Assembly: GCF_044759095.2 (NCBI RefSeq)
Contig: NZ_JBIYSM020000062.1
Span: 1-16,152 of the forward strand
Reading direction: 5' to 3'
DNA from: JBIYSM02 sp044759095
Lineage (GTDB): Bacteria; Bacillota; Bacilli; Brevibacillales; Brevibacillaceae
DNA length: 16,152 bases
The number at the start of each line of letters is the position of its first letter. The stretch's first letter is position 1. Positions 7,572-13,526 of the stretch are shown piece by piece. The notes under the pieces were generated by a model that was not told the origin of the DNA, searched no databases, and was given only the letters and a program-made list of their open reading frames with translations. The translations under genes were made by a program, and so were the position numbers.

Positions 7572-7643
7572 ATGAGAGACATACTCATTATTATTATCTT
7601 GATCATCATCCTGATCGTAGTGCTAAGATTTCCAATAGCTTGA
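7572..7643 (+). CDS. Possible 23-residue hydrophobic membrane peptide
   Basis: The frame begins MRDIL, runs through about 15 almost unbroken Ile/Leu/Val residues, and ends VVLRFPIA: a single predicted membrane segment with charges at both ends. A GGAGGGGG stretch lies upstream, but its spacing (about 14 bp to this ATG, 3 bp to an ATG at 7561) is poor. The ATG at 7561 opens a four-codon frame whose TGA overlaps this start as ATGA, which would allow coupled reinitiation. The stop codon falls inside the first copy of the 22-bp palindrome. Size and composition resemble type I toxins and other small membrane peptides, but I cannot assign a family. The gene diverges from cas12b. Confidence 0.35.
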   Translation: MRDILIIIILIIILIVVLRFPIA

Positions 7644-7658
7644 CTATAGGTCAAGCGC
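7637..7658. repeat. 22-bp palindromic direct repeat, copy 1
   Basis: The arms GCTTGAC and GTCAAGC pair perfectly around TATAG. An identical 22-bp copy lies at 7918-7939 in the same orientation, 259 bp further on, and identity stops at both edges. This copy overlaps the stop codon of the hydrophobic ORF and could form a hairpin at the end of its message. Confidence 0.9.
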
Positions 7659-7687
7659 AGTTTGTTGAGAAACCAATGGTTTTAAGA

Positions 7688-7885
7688 GGGACCGATTTCT
7701 CCAGCTACCCGCGAGCTGTGACGACCTGCTAGCGTAGGGACGTGGGCGCGGGGATCAAGCAGCGCCACCCCTGAGAAAACTTCGTAGTGACGCGGCTTTG
7801 GCGCTGCCCCCGCGAATCGTCGCGGAGCGAACAGTGACACATCCCTGTGGGGAGGAGGGTCGAGCGGAGCGGAGAAATCGGTCCC
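7688..7885. other. GC-rich structured element closed by a perfect 15-bp inverted repeat
   Basis: GGGACCGATTTCTCC at 7688-7702 is the exact reverse complement of 7871-7885. Inside are further complementary pairs: CGACC with GGTCG, GTGGGCGC with GCGCCAC (one bulge), and CCGCGA with TCGCGG around ATCG. No convincing ORF is present and GC content is clearly above the flanks. The layered pairing suggests a folded RNA or a small non-coding mobile element (MITE-like), and the flanking 22-bp palindromes fit either. I do not recognise the family. The strand is undetermined. Confidence 0.6.
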
Positions 7886-7917
7886 GAATAGACACCAATA
7901 CCTTTTTCGACAGTCTC

Positions 7918-7939
7918 AGCTTGACTATAGGTCAAGCGC
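7918..7939. repeat. 22-bp palindromic direct repeat, copy 2
   Basis: Exact copy of 7637-7658. Together the two copies bracket the structured element at 7688-7885, as a duplicated target or as paired ends of an inserted element would. Confidence 0.9.
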
Positions 7940-7943
7940 TTTT

Positions 7944-8012
7944 CGCATGTGAGTGCCTTGTATCGACTAATACTCGATACGACCATGCGGGTGATGAAGT
8001 ATCATCGGCACT
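7944..8012. other. Nested hairpins next to palindrome copy 2
   Basis: CGCATG (7944-7949) pairs with CATGCG (7984-7989), enclosing GTATCGA (7960-7966) with TCGATAC (7974-7980). A separate GATGA/TCATC hairpin lies at 7993-8006. As an alternative, AGTGCC (7952-7957) can pair with GGCACT (8007-8012). Mutually exclusive pairings like these occur in regulatory RNAs, but no downstream plus-strand gene is there to be regulated. From 8013 to 8077 nothing further is seen except a TGGGTA/TACCCA dyad. Confidence 0.45.
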
Positions 8013-8077
8013 TTGAACATCATGCGTGGTGGGTAGATACCCAAATTTTAACACATCCAACAAACAAAAACATTCGC

Positions 8078-8107
8078 AAAAAGGAAAACCCTGACATAAT
8101 TGCCAGG
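8078..8107 (-). terminator. Intrinsic terminator after ybaK
   Basis: On minus, CCCTG and CAGGG pair across ten bases and are followed by TTTTCCTTTTT. It lies about 50 bp past the ybaK stop and would end the nadK, MOSC, ybaK transcript, isolating it from the structured element and cas12b. Confidence 0.7.
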
Positions 8108-8154
8108 GCTGGATCAATCATTTTAGCAGTCGGTGGTCACTTTTGTGATGTGTA

Positions 8155-8646
8155 TCAGTTACCTTCTTCCGACGCAGCGTTAATCACCGTTCCCCCGGTA
8201 ATCTCCACCAGCTGCTCAAAGGAAACGGGCAAAAGCGACTCAGCGATGCCGGCGGCGGTGTAAACGACTGGGAAGCGTCGCAGTGATTCGTCGATATAGA
8301 CAGGAACCTCCTCCCGTAGGGCAAACGGACAGACAGCCCCTACCTCGAATCCGGTGATGCTTAGCACTTCCTCCGGCGACGCCATTTTGGGCTGTCCTCC
8401 GCCGAGGCAGGCTTTTACCTGCCTGGTGTGTATCCTGACATCCCCGGCGGCCACAAACAAGCCGTACCGCTCCCTGGTGCGAAACAAAATGGATTTGGCG
8501 ATCTGTCCAACCTCCACGCCCAGCATCTGAGCGGCCTCTTCTGACGTCTTCATCGGCTCGTCGAACACCATGGGTTCCAGTGACGGGTCAAATCGTTTTA
8601 CAAAGGTCCGAACTCTGTCCAACGGGGAGAACACTTCTTTATTCAC
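8155..8646 (-). CDS. YbaK/EbsC-family aminoacyl-tRNA deacylase
   Basis: Members of this family hydrolyse mischarged tRNA, such as Cys-tRNA(Pro), in the cytoplasm as a proofreading step. The 163-residue product has the family landmarks: GVEVGQIAKSILFR with the conserved lysine K51, GGGQPKMASPEEV near 82-94, GFEVGAVCPFAL near 99-110, and VYTAAGIAESLLPVSFEQLVEITG near the end. The start is a GTG at 8646 that overlaps the MOSC stop codon (GTGA), so translation is likely coupled. The exact substrate cannot be told from sequence. The gene lies inside the interval bracketed by the two MOSC 3'-end copies, so it may have arrived with the CRISPR locus. Confidence 0.9.
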   Translation of the reverse strand: MNKEVFSPLDRVRTFVKRFDPSLEPMVFDEPMKTSEEAAQMLGVEVGQIAKSILFRTRERYGLFVAAGDVRIHTRQVKACLGGGQPKMASPEEVLSITGFEVGAVCPFALREEVPVYIDESLRRFPVVYTAAGIAESLLPVSFEQLVEITGGTVINAASEEGN

Positions 8647-8689
8647 AGCAGATACACCTCGTCTCCGCTGGTCAACGTACCCGGTTCCA
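8643..8689 (-). repeat. MOSC 3'-end direct repeat, copy 2 (within the intact gene)
   Basis: Partner of 266-312 with 45 of 47 identities. Together they enclose about 8.3 kb holding ybaK, the structured element, cas12b, cas4-cas1, cas2, the tracrRNA gene and the array. The homology ends at the stop codon on one side and 44 bp into the coding sequence on the other. Confidence 0.8.
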
Positions 8690-9362
8690 CGACGGAGGCG
8701 TATACGCCGAAATGGTTCTCATGCCGTTTCACAACGGTCTTCAGGACAGCCGGATTCATCTCCAGCGTTTCCGGATCGATGTTGACATACGTGCAGCGTT
8801 CACAATGCTTGTTCACCCGCAGTACCACGTCGTGAATGCGCAGCTGTCTGCCAAACCACTCATCTTCCGCAAACGGTTGGTCTTCGTCCAGTGCGATTAC
8901 CAGATTGGGACGAAACCGGCGCTCGTCCAGCTTCTCCGATCCAAGCCCGCTTGCAATTTCCCTGAGGGACGACTGTGTAACGATTAACAGATGGTCCTCC
9001 CAATTTCGCCCCCCTTCCAGAGGGGTGCTTCGCATCGGGGTAACGGGCCGTTTCGCCACTTCCTCCAGCTCTTTAAACAACTGCGCATCTCCCCAACGGT
9101 ACTCTTTGCCTTTTGGCGAGGTGATGTGCACGTCCGGATAAACGTCCGGCCGCTCTTCTCCGATGAATCTCGCCGAATATCCCAACAGAGCGGGCACCTT
9201 GTCCGCACTTAGGTATTTCCCCTGATTGGACGGATCGAGAAAGTAATGGCTGCGATCTCCGTAAAGCCCAAAGGTATCCACCCGGCAGTTCTCCAGCCGT
9301 TCTCCCCGCATCGCTTTGACAGGATGCCGATACAACCGGACCAGCTTTCCAATCTTCTTCAT
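8643..9362 (-). CDS. MOSC-domain protein
   Basis: MOSC domains are beta-barrel modules that handle sulphur or molybdenum-cofactor-linked chemistry. The 239-residue protein starts with the N-terminal barrel motif KLVRLYRHPVKAMRGE; the C-terminal MOSC part includes RFRPNLVIAL, a CERC motif followed by YVNIDPETLEMNP, HFGVYASVVEPGTLTSGDEVYLL, and the stop. I chose the ATG at 9362, which follows AGAGG and begins at the conserved strand; an upstream ATG would run into nadK. It starts 25 bp after nadK ends and overlaps ybaK by 4 bp. Its substrate is unknown. Its last 47 bp are duplicated at 266-312 beyond the CRISPR array. Confidence 0.9.
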   Translation of the reverse strand: MKKIGKLVRLYRHPVKAMRGERLENCRVDTFGLYGDRSHYFLDPSNQGKYLSADKVPALLGYSARFIGEERPDVYPDVHITSPKGKEYRWGDAQLFKELEEVAKRPVTPMRSTPLEGGRNWEDHLLIVTQSSLREIASGLGSEKLDERRFRPNLVIALDEDQPFAEDEWFGRQLRIHDVVLRVNKHCERCTYVNIDPETLEMNPAVLKTVVKRHENHFGVYASVVEPGTLTSGDEVYLL

Positions 9363-9387
9363 TTTCACAACCTCTTTCACCGGGAAA

Positions 9388-10191
9388 TCAGTCTTTAATA
9401 AAGGAGTTGCGTACCCGTCCCCAGAACGGCAGCCGCTTGTAACGGGCAAATTTCACCTTGTCCCCCCCGACACGGCAGGTGATGGAACGGACACGGCTCC
9501 ATACGGCCTGCTCACGATCTAGGCCGATCATGATCTCGGGATTCATGACGATCAATTCGACTTCATGATGTTTTGGCAGTACCAACGAACTGTTGATGGT
9601 ACGGTATGCCTGGTTGTTGATCGAAGCGATCTCGGACAGCTGTATCGCCTCAATGGAAGGATGCACAATCGCACCGTTTACCGCCTTGTTGTAGGCAGTG
9701 CTGCCGGACGGAGATGAGACGATTAAACCGTCACCGCGGAAGGTCTCAAACTCTTCCCCGTTTATGTACACGCAGGCGACCAGAGTGGAAAGAGACGCGT
9801 TGCGGATTACCAACTCATTCAAGGCCCACTTGTGGTGAGTTTGCCCGTCGCTGGTGTGAATTCGGCACTGTACCGTCGGATACTCCGCGATAAACGGATG
9901 AGGCTGCTCCAATGCCGAAATAAACTCGTCAAGTTCCTCAGGCCGCCAGTCTGCGTAAAAGCCGAGGTGGCCGGTATGAATCCCGACGTAGGTTGGTTCG
10001 AAGCCATACTGGTGTACTGCCTCCAGCAGCGTTCCGTCTCCGCCGATCGACACCACCAGATCCGGACGGTCATTACGGCTGTCGACAAACCGATACAGGT
10101 TGTCAGGGCGGGCATGCAATTTTTCACGAAGCATCCTGCAGACTTCCCGGGAAAAATCGTCGTTTCGCAGTACGGTGGCAATTTTCATCAC
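9388..10191 (-). CDS. nadK: NAD kinase
   Basis: NAD kinase phosphorylates NAD to NADP and is normally essential. The 267-residue protein shows the family motifs: SIGGDGTLLEA (the GGDGT catalytic site), HTGHLGFYADW, ALNELVI (the NE motif), and FRGDGLIVSSPSGSTAYNKAVNG. It ends RLPFWGRVRNSFI, like the B. subtilis YjbN/NadF type rather than the YtdI type. GTG at 10191 is 7 bp after GAGGG and is followed directly by an ATG at 10188; either could be the true start. It is the first gene of a compact minus-strand operon with the MOSC protein and ybaK, and a candidate promoter lies at 10239-10267. Confidence 0.96.
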   Translation of the reverse strand: MMKIATVLRNDDFSREVCRMLREKLHARPDNLYRFVDSRNDRPDLVVSIGGDGTLLEAVHQYGFEPTYVGIHTGHLGFYADWRPEELDEFISALEQPHPFIAEYPTVQCRIHTSDGQTHHKWALNELVIRNASLSTLVACVYINGEEFETFRGDGLIVSSPSGSTAYNKAVNGAIVHPSIEAIQLSEIASINNQAYRTINSSLVLPKHHEVELIVMNPEIMIGLDREQAVWSRVRSITCRVGGDKVKFARYKRLPFWGRVRNSFIKD

Positions 10192-10238
10192 ATGTCTACC
10201 CTCACTTAGGTCAAGCTGTCTTTCTTTTCCTCTCCCCC

Positions 10239-10267
10239 ACTATACCACAGAGGCGTGGGGTTGGCAT
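10239..10267 (-). promoter_or_regulatory. Candidate promoter for nadK operon
   Basis: On minus, the -10 is TATAGT (10239-10244) and the -35 is ATGCCA (10262-10267) with 17 bp between. The -10 is good and the -35 weak. A CCCCAC/GTGGGG dyad spans the promoter. Confidence 0.45.
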
Positions 10268-10268
10268 T

Positions 10269-10772
10269 TTATCGCTGCTGTTGGGCGAGGTAATAGACTA
10301 ATGCGTCAATCGCAGGCGGCGTCTCCCCGACCATCCGCAGCATCGAGGTAAGCTGGCCGCGGTGGTAGGTGCCGTGGTTGGCGACGTGATGGAGGGCCTG
10401 CCACAGCGCCAGCGTCACTTCCTCTCCTCGCAGGTTGCGATAGGAAAACGGCAGTTGAAGCTGCTGGTCGTCCAACTGTTCCCAATAGCTTTTCCATTTT
10501 TGCCGCGTCGCACCCAACAGCCTCTCGACCGCTTCCAGCGTGGGGAAATTCGCTGGTTCCGGCAATCCGGAGGGCGTTTCCTGTCCGAGTAAACGGGTAA
10601 TCCAGAGCTCTTCCGCTCCGACCAGATGAAGCAGTGTTCGATGAATCGTCCCGAAACTTCCCCCCAAGTCGCGGTGCAGCTGCTCCTCCGTCAGCCTGCG
10701 TATCGCCGTAAGCTGATGATCCATCGCCCATTCGTTGTACGAAAACAACCGGTGAAAATCCACTGTATTCAT
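10269..10772 (-). CDS. DinB-family putative metalloenzyme
   Basis: DinB/YfiT proteins are four-helix bundles with a metal site made of three histidines; many act as thiol-dependent transferases, but most members are uncharacterised. The 167-residue product has the expected histidines at H49 (in TLLHLVGAEELW), H133 and H137 (in HHVANHGTYHRGQLTSMLR). The length matches the family. Nothing about substrate can be read from context. It lies 77 bp upstream of nadK and reads the same way, but a separate promoter candidate lies between them. An inverted repeat lies 19 bp upstream of its start. Confidence 0.9.
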   Translation of the reverse strand: MNTVDFHRLFSYNEWAMDHQLTAIRRLTEEQLHRDLGGSFGTIHRTLLHLVGAEELWITRLLGQETPSGLPEPANFPTLEAVERLLGATRQKWKSYWEQLDDQQLQLPFSYRNLRGEEVTLALWQALHHVANHGTYHRGQLTSMLRMVGETPPAIDALVYYLAQQQR

Positions 10773-10790
10773 AACGTAGCACCTCTCTTC

Positions 10791-10811
10791 GGAATTGGAT
10801 GCCGCAATTCC
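10791..10811. promoter_or_regulatory. Inverted repeat upstream of the DinB gene
   Basis: GGAATTG and CAATTCC form perfect 7-bp arms around 7 bases. Its place just ahead of the gene suggests an operator, but no regulator is known. Confidence 0.35.
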
Positions 10812-10870
10812 TCGGGAATGATTTCCATCTGGTTTTCATTCTGCAGAACCGCCGTTTTCCCTGCTGCCCA

Positions 10871-10900
10871 CACCCCGCTCCCGGCTCTTACATACGTTAT
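10871..10900 (+). promoter_or_regulatory. Possible mother-cell (sigma-E/K type) promoter for the L,D-transpeptidase
   Basis: CATACGTTA at 10891-10899 fits the CATANNNTA pattern of the -10 recognised by sporulation sigma factors E and K. An AC-containing stretch lies at about the right distance upstream. The -35 element is too short to weigh, so this is tentative. Confidence 0.3.
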
Positions 10901-10927
10901 GGGAAACAGACAGCAGGGGGGATCTCG

Positions 10928-11290
10928 ATGCCTGTCGGTTACTCCATCCGTATCGACTTATCTGATCGCAAGCTCACGCTTTACAGGGACAACCGCATTG
11001 TCAGAGTATATCCCGTAGGTGTCGGAAAGCTGGCAACACAGACGCCGCACGGTGATTTCAAAATCATGAACAAAGTTCCCTATCCCAACAGCTACAGGGG
11101 CGGTCCTTTGACGGTGTACGGCACCTTCTGGATGGGACTGAACAAGCTCGGCTACGGCATCCACGGCACCAATAATCCCGCATCCATCGGCAAATACGTT
11201 TCCAAAGGGTGCATCCGCATGTACAATCGGGATGTGGAAGAGCTGGCCCGCATGGTGCGGATCGGTACACCAGTCAAGATTCGCGCATGA
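10928..11290 (+). CDS. L,D-transpeptidase (YkuD domain)
   Basis: These enzymes form 3-3 cross-links or attach groups to peptidoglycan using a catalytic cysteine. The 120-residue protein is essentially a bare YkuD domain: GIHGTNNPASIG with H79, then SKGCIRM with S92, G94, C95 (nucleophile) and R97. I chose the ATG at 10928, which has AGGGGGG 6 bp upstream; an earlier ATG at 10799 has no site and adds unlikely residues. There is no signal peptide, LysM or membrane segment. A leaderless YkuD enzyme and a sporulation-like -10 upstream suggest a role in the spore wall, which is inference. Confidence 0.92.
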   Translation: MPVGYSIRIDLSDRKLTLYRDNRIVRVYPVGVGKLATQTPHGDFKIMNKVPYPNSYRGGPLTVYGTFWMGLNKLGYGIHGTNNPASIGKYVSKGCIRMYNRDVEELARMVRIGTPVKIRA

Positions 11291-11327
11291 CAGTGCTGTA
11301 AAAAACCCACCCGCATGAGCTATCCTC

Positions 11328-11367
11328 GACCCACTCGGCGTTAGCTATCGCTGTGCCGAGTGGGGTC
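11328..11367. repeat. Long GC-rich hairpin between convergent genes
   Basis: CCACTCGGC pairs with GCCGAGTGG, and the stem extends to GAC/GGTC with one bulge, around a 15-base loop. It stands between the L,D-transpeptidase and the convergent YugN gene. No T-run follows on plus, so it may be a weak or factor-assisted terminator. Confidence 0.5.
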
Positions 11368-11451
11368 CCTTGCTTCGCCGGGCGGGGCCCCGAATGCTTT
11401 CCTAGTGGCTGAATTGGATGTCCATTTTTTTAATTCCTATATATACCAAAG

Positions 11452-11485
11452 AAAAAACGGTGGGATCCAACCGGATTCCCGCCGC
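11452..11485 (-). terminator. Intrinsic terminator of the YugN-like gene
   Basis: On minus, an imperfect stem (CGGCGGGAATCC with GGATCCCACCG) is followed by TTTTTT, just past the stop codon at 11493. Confidence 0.7.
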
Positions 11486-11492
11486 TTTGTGT

Positions 11493-11897
11493 TTATTCAA
11501 ACCGCTGTTCCAACTCTCGTACGATTGCTTCCGCCTTTTCAATCCAGACACTCTCAATCGGTGCGTCTTTGTTGATCGGCTCCTGGAACTGGTTCATCAG
11601 AGGTGCCGTAGCAGGAGTAGCCGAATAGCCGATGTTCTCTTCCACTCCCGTCTGATAGACGTGCTTTAGCACAAACGGTGTTCCAAATTCGATTAAGGAG
11701 TCCGGCCTGTCCAATTCCCCCTGCCGCACCTCAATCGGCAGCCGAAGAAAGACCATGGCTTTATCGTCCAGTTGGCGATCGAGATAACCGTTTTGGTAGT
11801 CCCAGTTGGCCAACGTAAAGCCGTCGGGTGCGAGCGCTTCGCGGTAATATTCGTACGTGCCCTGTTTGCCCGTCAAACTGCTGTGGATCGGTTGCAT
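11493..11897 (-). CDS. YugN-like family protein
   Basis: The 134-residue product matches the pattern of Firmicutes YugN-like proteins: SSLTGKQGTYEYYREAL, NWDYQNGYLDRQLDDKAMVF, LRLPIEVRQGELD, FGTPFVLKHVYQTG and NQFQEPINKDAP. The biochemical role of the family is unknown. The ATG at 11897 is preceded by AGGGA and begins at the conserved start; the longer frame would run back to 11996 across the end of the upstream gene. It has its own terminator. Confidence 0.85.
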   Translation of the reverse strand: MQPIHSSLTGKQGTYEYYREALAPDGFTLANWDYQNGYLDRQLDDKAMVFLRLPIEVRQGELDRPDSLIEFGTPFVLKHVYQTGVEENIGYSATPATAPLMNQFQEPINKDAPIESVWIEKAEAIVRELEQRFE

Positions 11898-11967
11898 GAA
11901 AATCCCTGCCTTTCGCAATCTCGCTGATAGTTTGTGACAAAAGACAGGTTTGTACTCATTTGATGGG

Positions 11968-12429
11968 TTAAAGCAAAATGATGGCGAGCAGGTCAAACAA
12001 CGCCAGGGGAATGATACGACGACGGCAGCGGCGGCGGCGGCGGGGCGGCGGCGGTAACTCTAGCGGACTTTCCGGTGAATCGAAGATCGGTGCCGTTACT
12101 GGCGGATAGGGGTACGGATACGGGTACGGATGGTAATGCGGATACGGGTAACAGTAGGGGGAATAAGGGTAGCACGGCTGGTAGGTAAAGGCTACGGGGA
12201 CAAACTCCAGCCGCTCTTGCTCCTCCTCGCGCACTTCCTCTTCCACTTCCAGATATACGTTTGTGCCGTCACAATCGACGAGCTTGCCCTCGTACACTTT
12301 TCCATCCGCAGCTTCTATGCGCACGGTCCTACTCGAATGCTGCTTGCAGATACCCCACACCGTATCCTTCATGTTTTTCAGCATGTTGACTACGGTCGGC
12401 TCAGCCTGAAATAACGTATCGTACTGCAT
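11968..12429 (-). CDS. Hypothetical protein with Sm-like N-terminal part and Pro/Tyr/Arg-rich tail
   Basis: The 153-residue product has two parts. Residues up to about 80 contain RTVRIEAADGKVYEGKLVDCDGTNVYLEVE, presented here as two stretches, RTVRIEAADGK and VYEGKLVDCDGTNVYLEVE, which resembles the bent beta-strands of Sm-like domains. The rest is low-complexity: PYPHYHPYPYPYPYPP, a PPPP run, a basic RRRRRCRRR run and a hydrophobic end. Pro/Tyr-rich tails occur in spore coat proteins, so a coat or surface role is possible but unproven. The ATG at 12429 is chosen because GGAGGG lies 8 bp upstream; an ATG 5 codons earlier sits inside that site. Confidence 0.7.
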   Translation of the reverse strand: MQYDTLFQAEPTVVNMLKNMKDTVWGICKQHSSRTVRIEAADGKVYEGKLVDCDGTNVYLEVEEEVREEEQERLEFVPVAFTYQPCYPYSPYCYPYPHYHPYPYPYPYPPVTAPIFDSPESPLELPPPPRRRRRCRRRIIPLALFDLLAIILL

Positions 12430-12509
12430 GACATACCCTCCCATTCATTGTCTATATTACAGACATATACGAATGCCTATCGGGAGGTGTGAGATTTGCC
12501 CGTATCGGC

Positions 12510-12848
12510 CTAGCCCATTTTCTTGAAAAGGAAGTCCTGCACCAGAAACAGAGCGCCCCAACCCATTACCCCCAGCAAAATGGAGCTAAACAGGGAAAAA
12601 GAGTGCCGCAGCCCGGCGGAAACAATCCAGAGCAGAACGGCTGTGGCTGGAAAGCCCCACAGCACTCCCTTCGCAAACTGGCTAAGCTCAAGATGGCTTT
12701 CTCCCTGCGCATTCAACCAGATCAAGCTAAGCAGACTCACGATGGGAAGTGCAGCAATGACTCCTCCTGCGGTCGGCAAACGGCGTGCCACTTCCGTCAC
12801 AATGCCGATAACCAGCGCCGATGTGAGGATTTTTATCAGGAAAAACAT
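12510..12848 (-). CDS. DUF3147-like small membrane protein
   Basis: The 112-residue product is predominantly hydrophobic, with about four membrane segments (near 3-20, 29-45, 62-82 and 87-105). Its opening (KILTSALVIGIVTEVARRLP, then TAGGVIAALPIVSLLSLIWL) resembles DUF3147 proteins, whose role is unknown. Its ATG lies inside the last codons of the marR gene (13-bp overlap), so the two are co-transcribed and coupled. The pairing suggests the MarR-type regulator controls this membrane protein. Confidence 0.75.
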   Translation of the reverse strand: MFFLIKILTSALVIGIVTEVARRLPTAGGVIAALPIVSLLSLIWLNAQGESHLELSQFAKGVLWGFPATAVLLWIVSAGLRHSFSLFSSILLGVMGWGALFLVQDFLFKKMG

Positions 12849-13258
12849 CGCTTTGCCTCCTCCGCCAGAATGGCAAATCCCTGAAGTACCTTCTCCCGCT
12901 TCTCGTCCGGCAACCGCTCCAAAATCTGCACCAGTTTCCCATCGTCCAGCTGCGTGTGCAGCTTCAGGACCTCTTGGCCTTTTTCCGTAATCCGCACATA
13001 TACCCTGCGCTCGTCTTCCCGGGAACGTTCCTTTGACACCAATCCGTTTTGAATCAGCCGTTTGACGTGTTCAGAAGCGGTGTTGTGGCTCACCGCCAGT
13101 AACTTCGCCAGATCGCCAATGGTTACGTTTTCCCGCTTTTCGATGTGCTGCAAAAGGCGCACTGCCTGGTGGGTAATACCGTCCTGATGAGGATAGTGAA
13201 GAAAGTAGTAGATGGAGGTAAAATAGTGGTTCAACTGCTCTGTACTTGAATGATTCAC
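12836..13258 (-). CDS. MarR-family transcriptional regulator
   Basis: The 140-residue protein has a winged helix-turn-helix: TIGDLAKLLAVSHNTASEHV as helix-turn-helix (about 51-70), then LIQNGLVSKERSREDERRVY forming the wing with the conserved DxRR-type motif, and VRITEKGQEVL. MarR proteins dimerise on palindromes and release DNA on binding small ligands or on oxidation. The start is a GTG with AGGTGA 6 bp upstream. The palindrome at 13284-13296, just upstream of the start, suggests autoregulation. It overlaps the DUF3147 gene downstream. Confidence 0.92.
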   Translation of the reverse strand: MNHSSTEQLNHYFTSIYYFLHYPHQDGITHQAVRLLQHIEKRENVTIGDLAKLLAVSHNTASEHVKRLIQNGLVSKERSREDERRVYVRITEKGQEVLKLHTQLDDGKLVQILERLPDEKREKVLQGFAILAEEAKRCFS

Positions 13259-13283
13259 GATAAGTCACCTGCCGCCATTCATG

Positions 13284-13339
13284 TCGTATAATACGATATA
13301 TTCTTATTACAGGATATAATAATGATAAGGGTCTGTCAA
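13284..13339 (-). promoter_or_regulatory. marR promoter and likely operator
   Basis: On minus, a perfect TTGACA -35 lies at 13334-13339, and TATCCT is 17 bp downstream as a modest -10 (13311-13316). Downstream, TCGTAT-A-ATACGA (13284-13296) is a perfect 6-bp-arm palindrome around one base, well placed for a MarR dimer to block transcription. Confidence 0.5.
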
Positions 13340-13346
13340 TATTTCC

Positions 13347-13380
13347 TTGTGGCGGATTGTAATCCATGCTACTATTACAA
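13347..13380 (+). promoter_or_regulatory. Candidate promoter and dyad ahead of the methyltransferase
   Basis: TTGTGG (13347-13352) and TACTAT (13370-13375) are 17 bp apart. TTGTAAT (13357-13363) and ATTACAA (13374-13380) form a perfect dyad that overlaps the -10, as an operator would. Confidence 0.4.
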
Positions 13381-13404
13381 TTATTTGGAAAAGGAGTGGT
13401 TGGG

Positions 13405-13461
13405 ATGACCGTAGCAGGATCGGTTCTGAAAGCAGCAGCGTTTGAGGAGCTGGGAATGTAA
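13405..13461 (+). CDS. Possible 18-residue leader peptide
   Basis: An AAAGGAG ribosome binding site precedes an ATG that opens MTVAGSVLKAAAFEELGM and then TAA, 65 bp ahead of the methyltransferase. It lies directly downstream of the candidate promoter. It may be a regulatory leader, the remains of a gene, or untranslated. Confidence 0.3.
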   Translation: MTVAGSVLKAAAFEELGM

Positions 13462-13526
13462 CAAAATGACTTGTTGAATTCCCGGCAAGTTTTATCTATC
13501 ATCTTCACACACAGGGGGATTCAGCA

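Noticed and set aside
10207..10216. TAGGTCAAGC, shared with half of the 22-bp palindrome
   Set aside because: Only 10 bp match and the other arm is missing, so it is probably chance.
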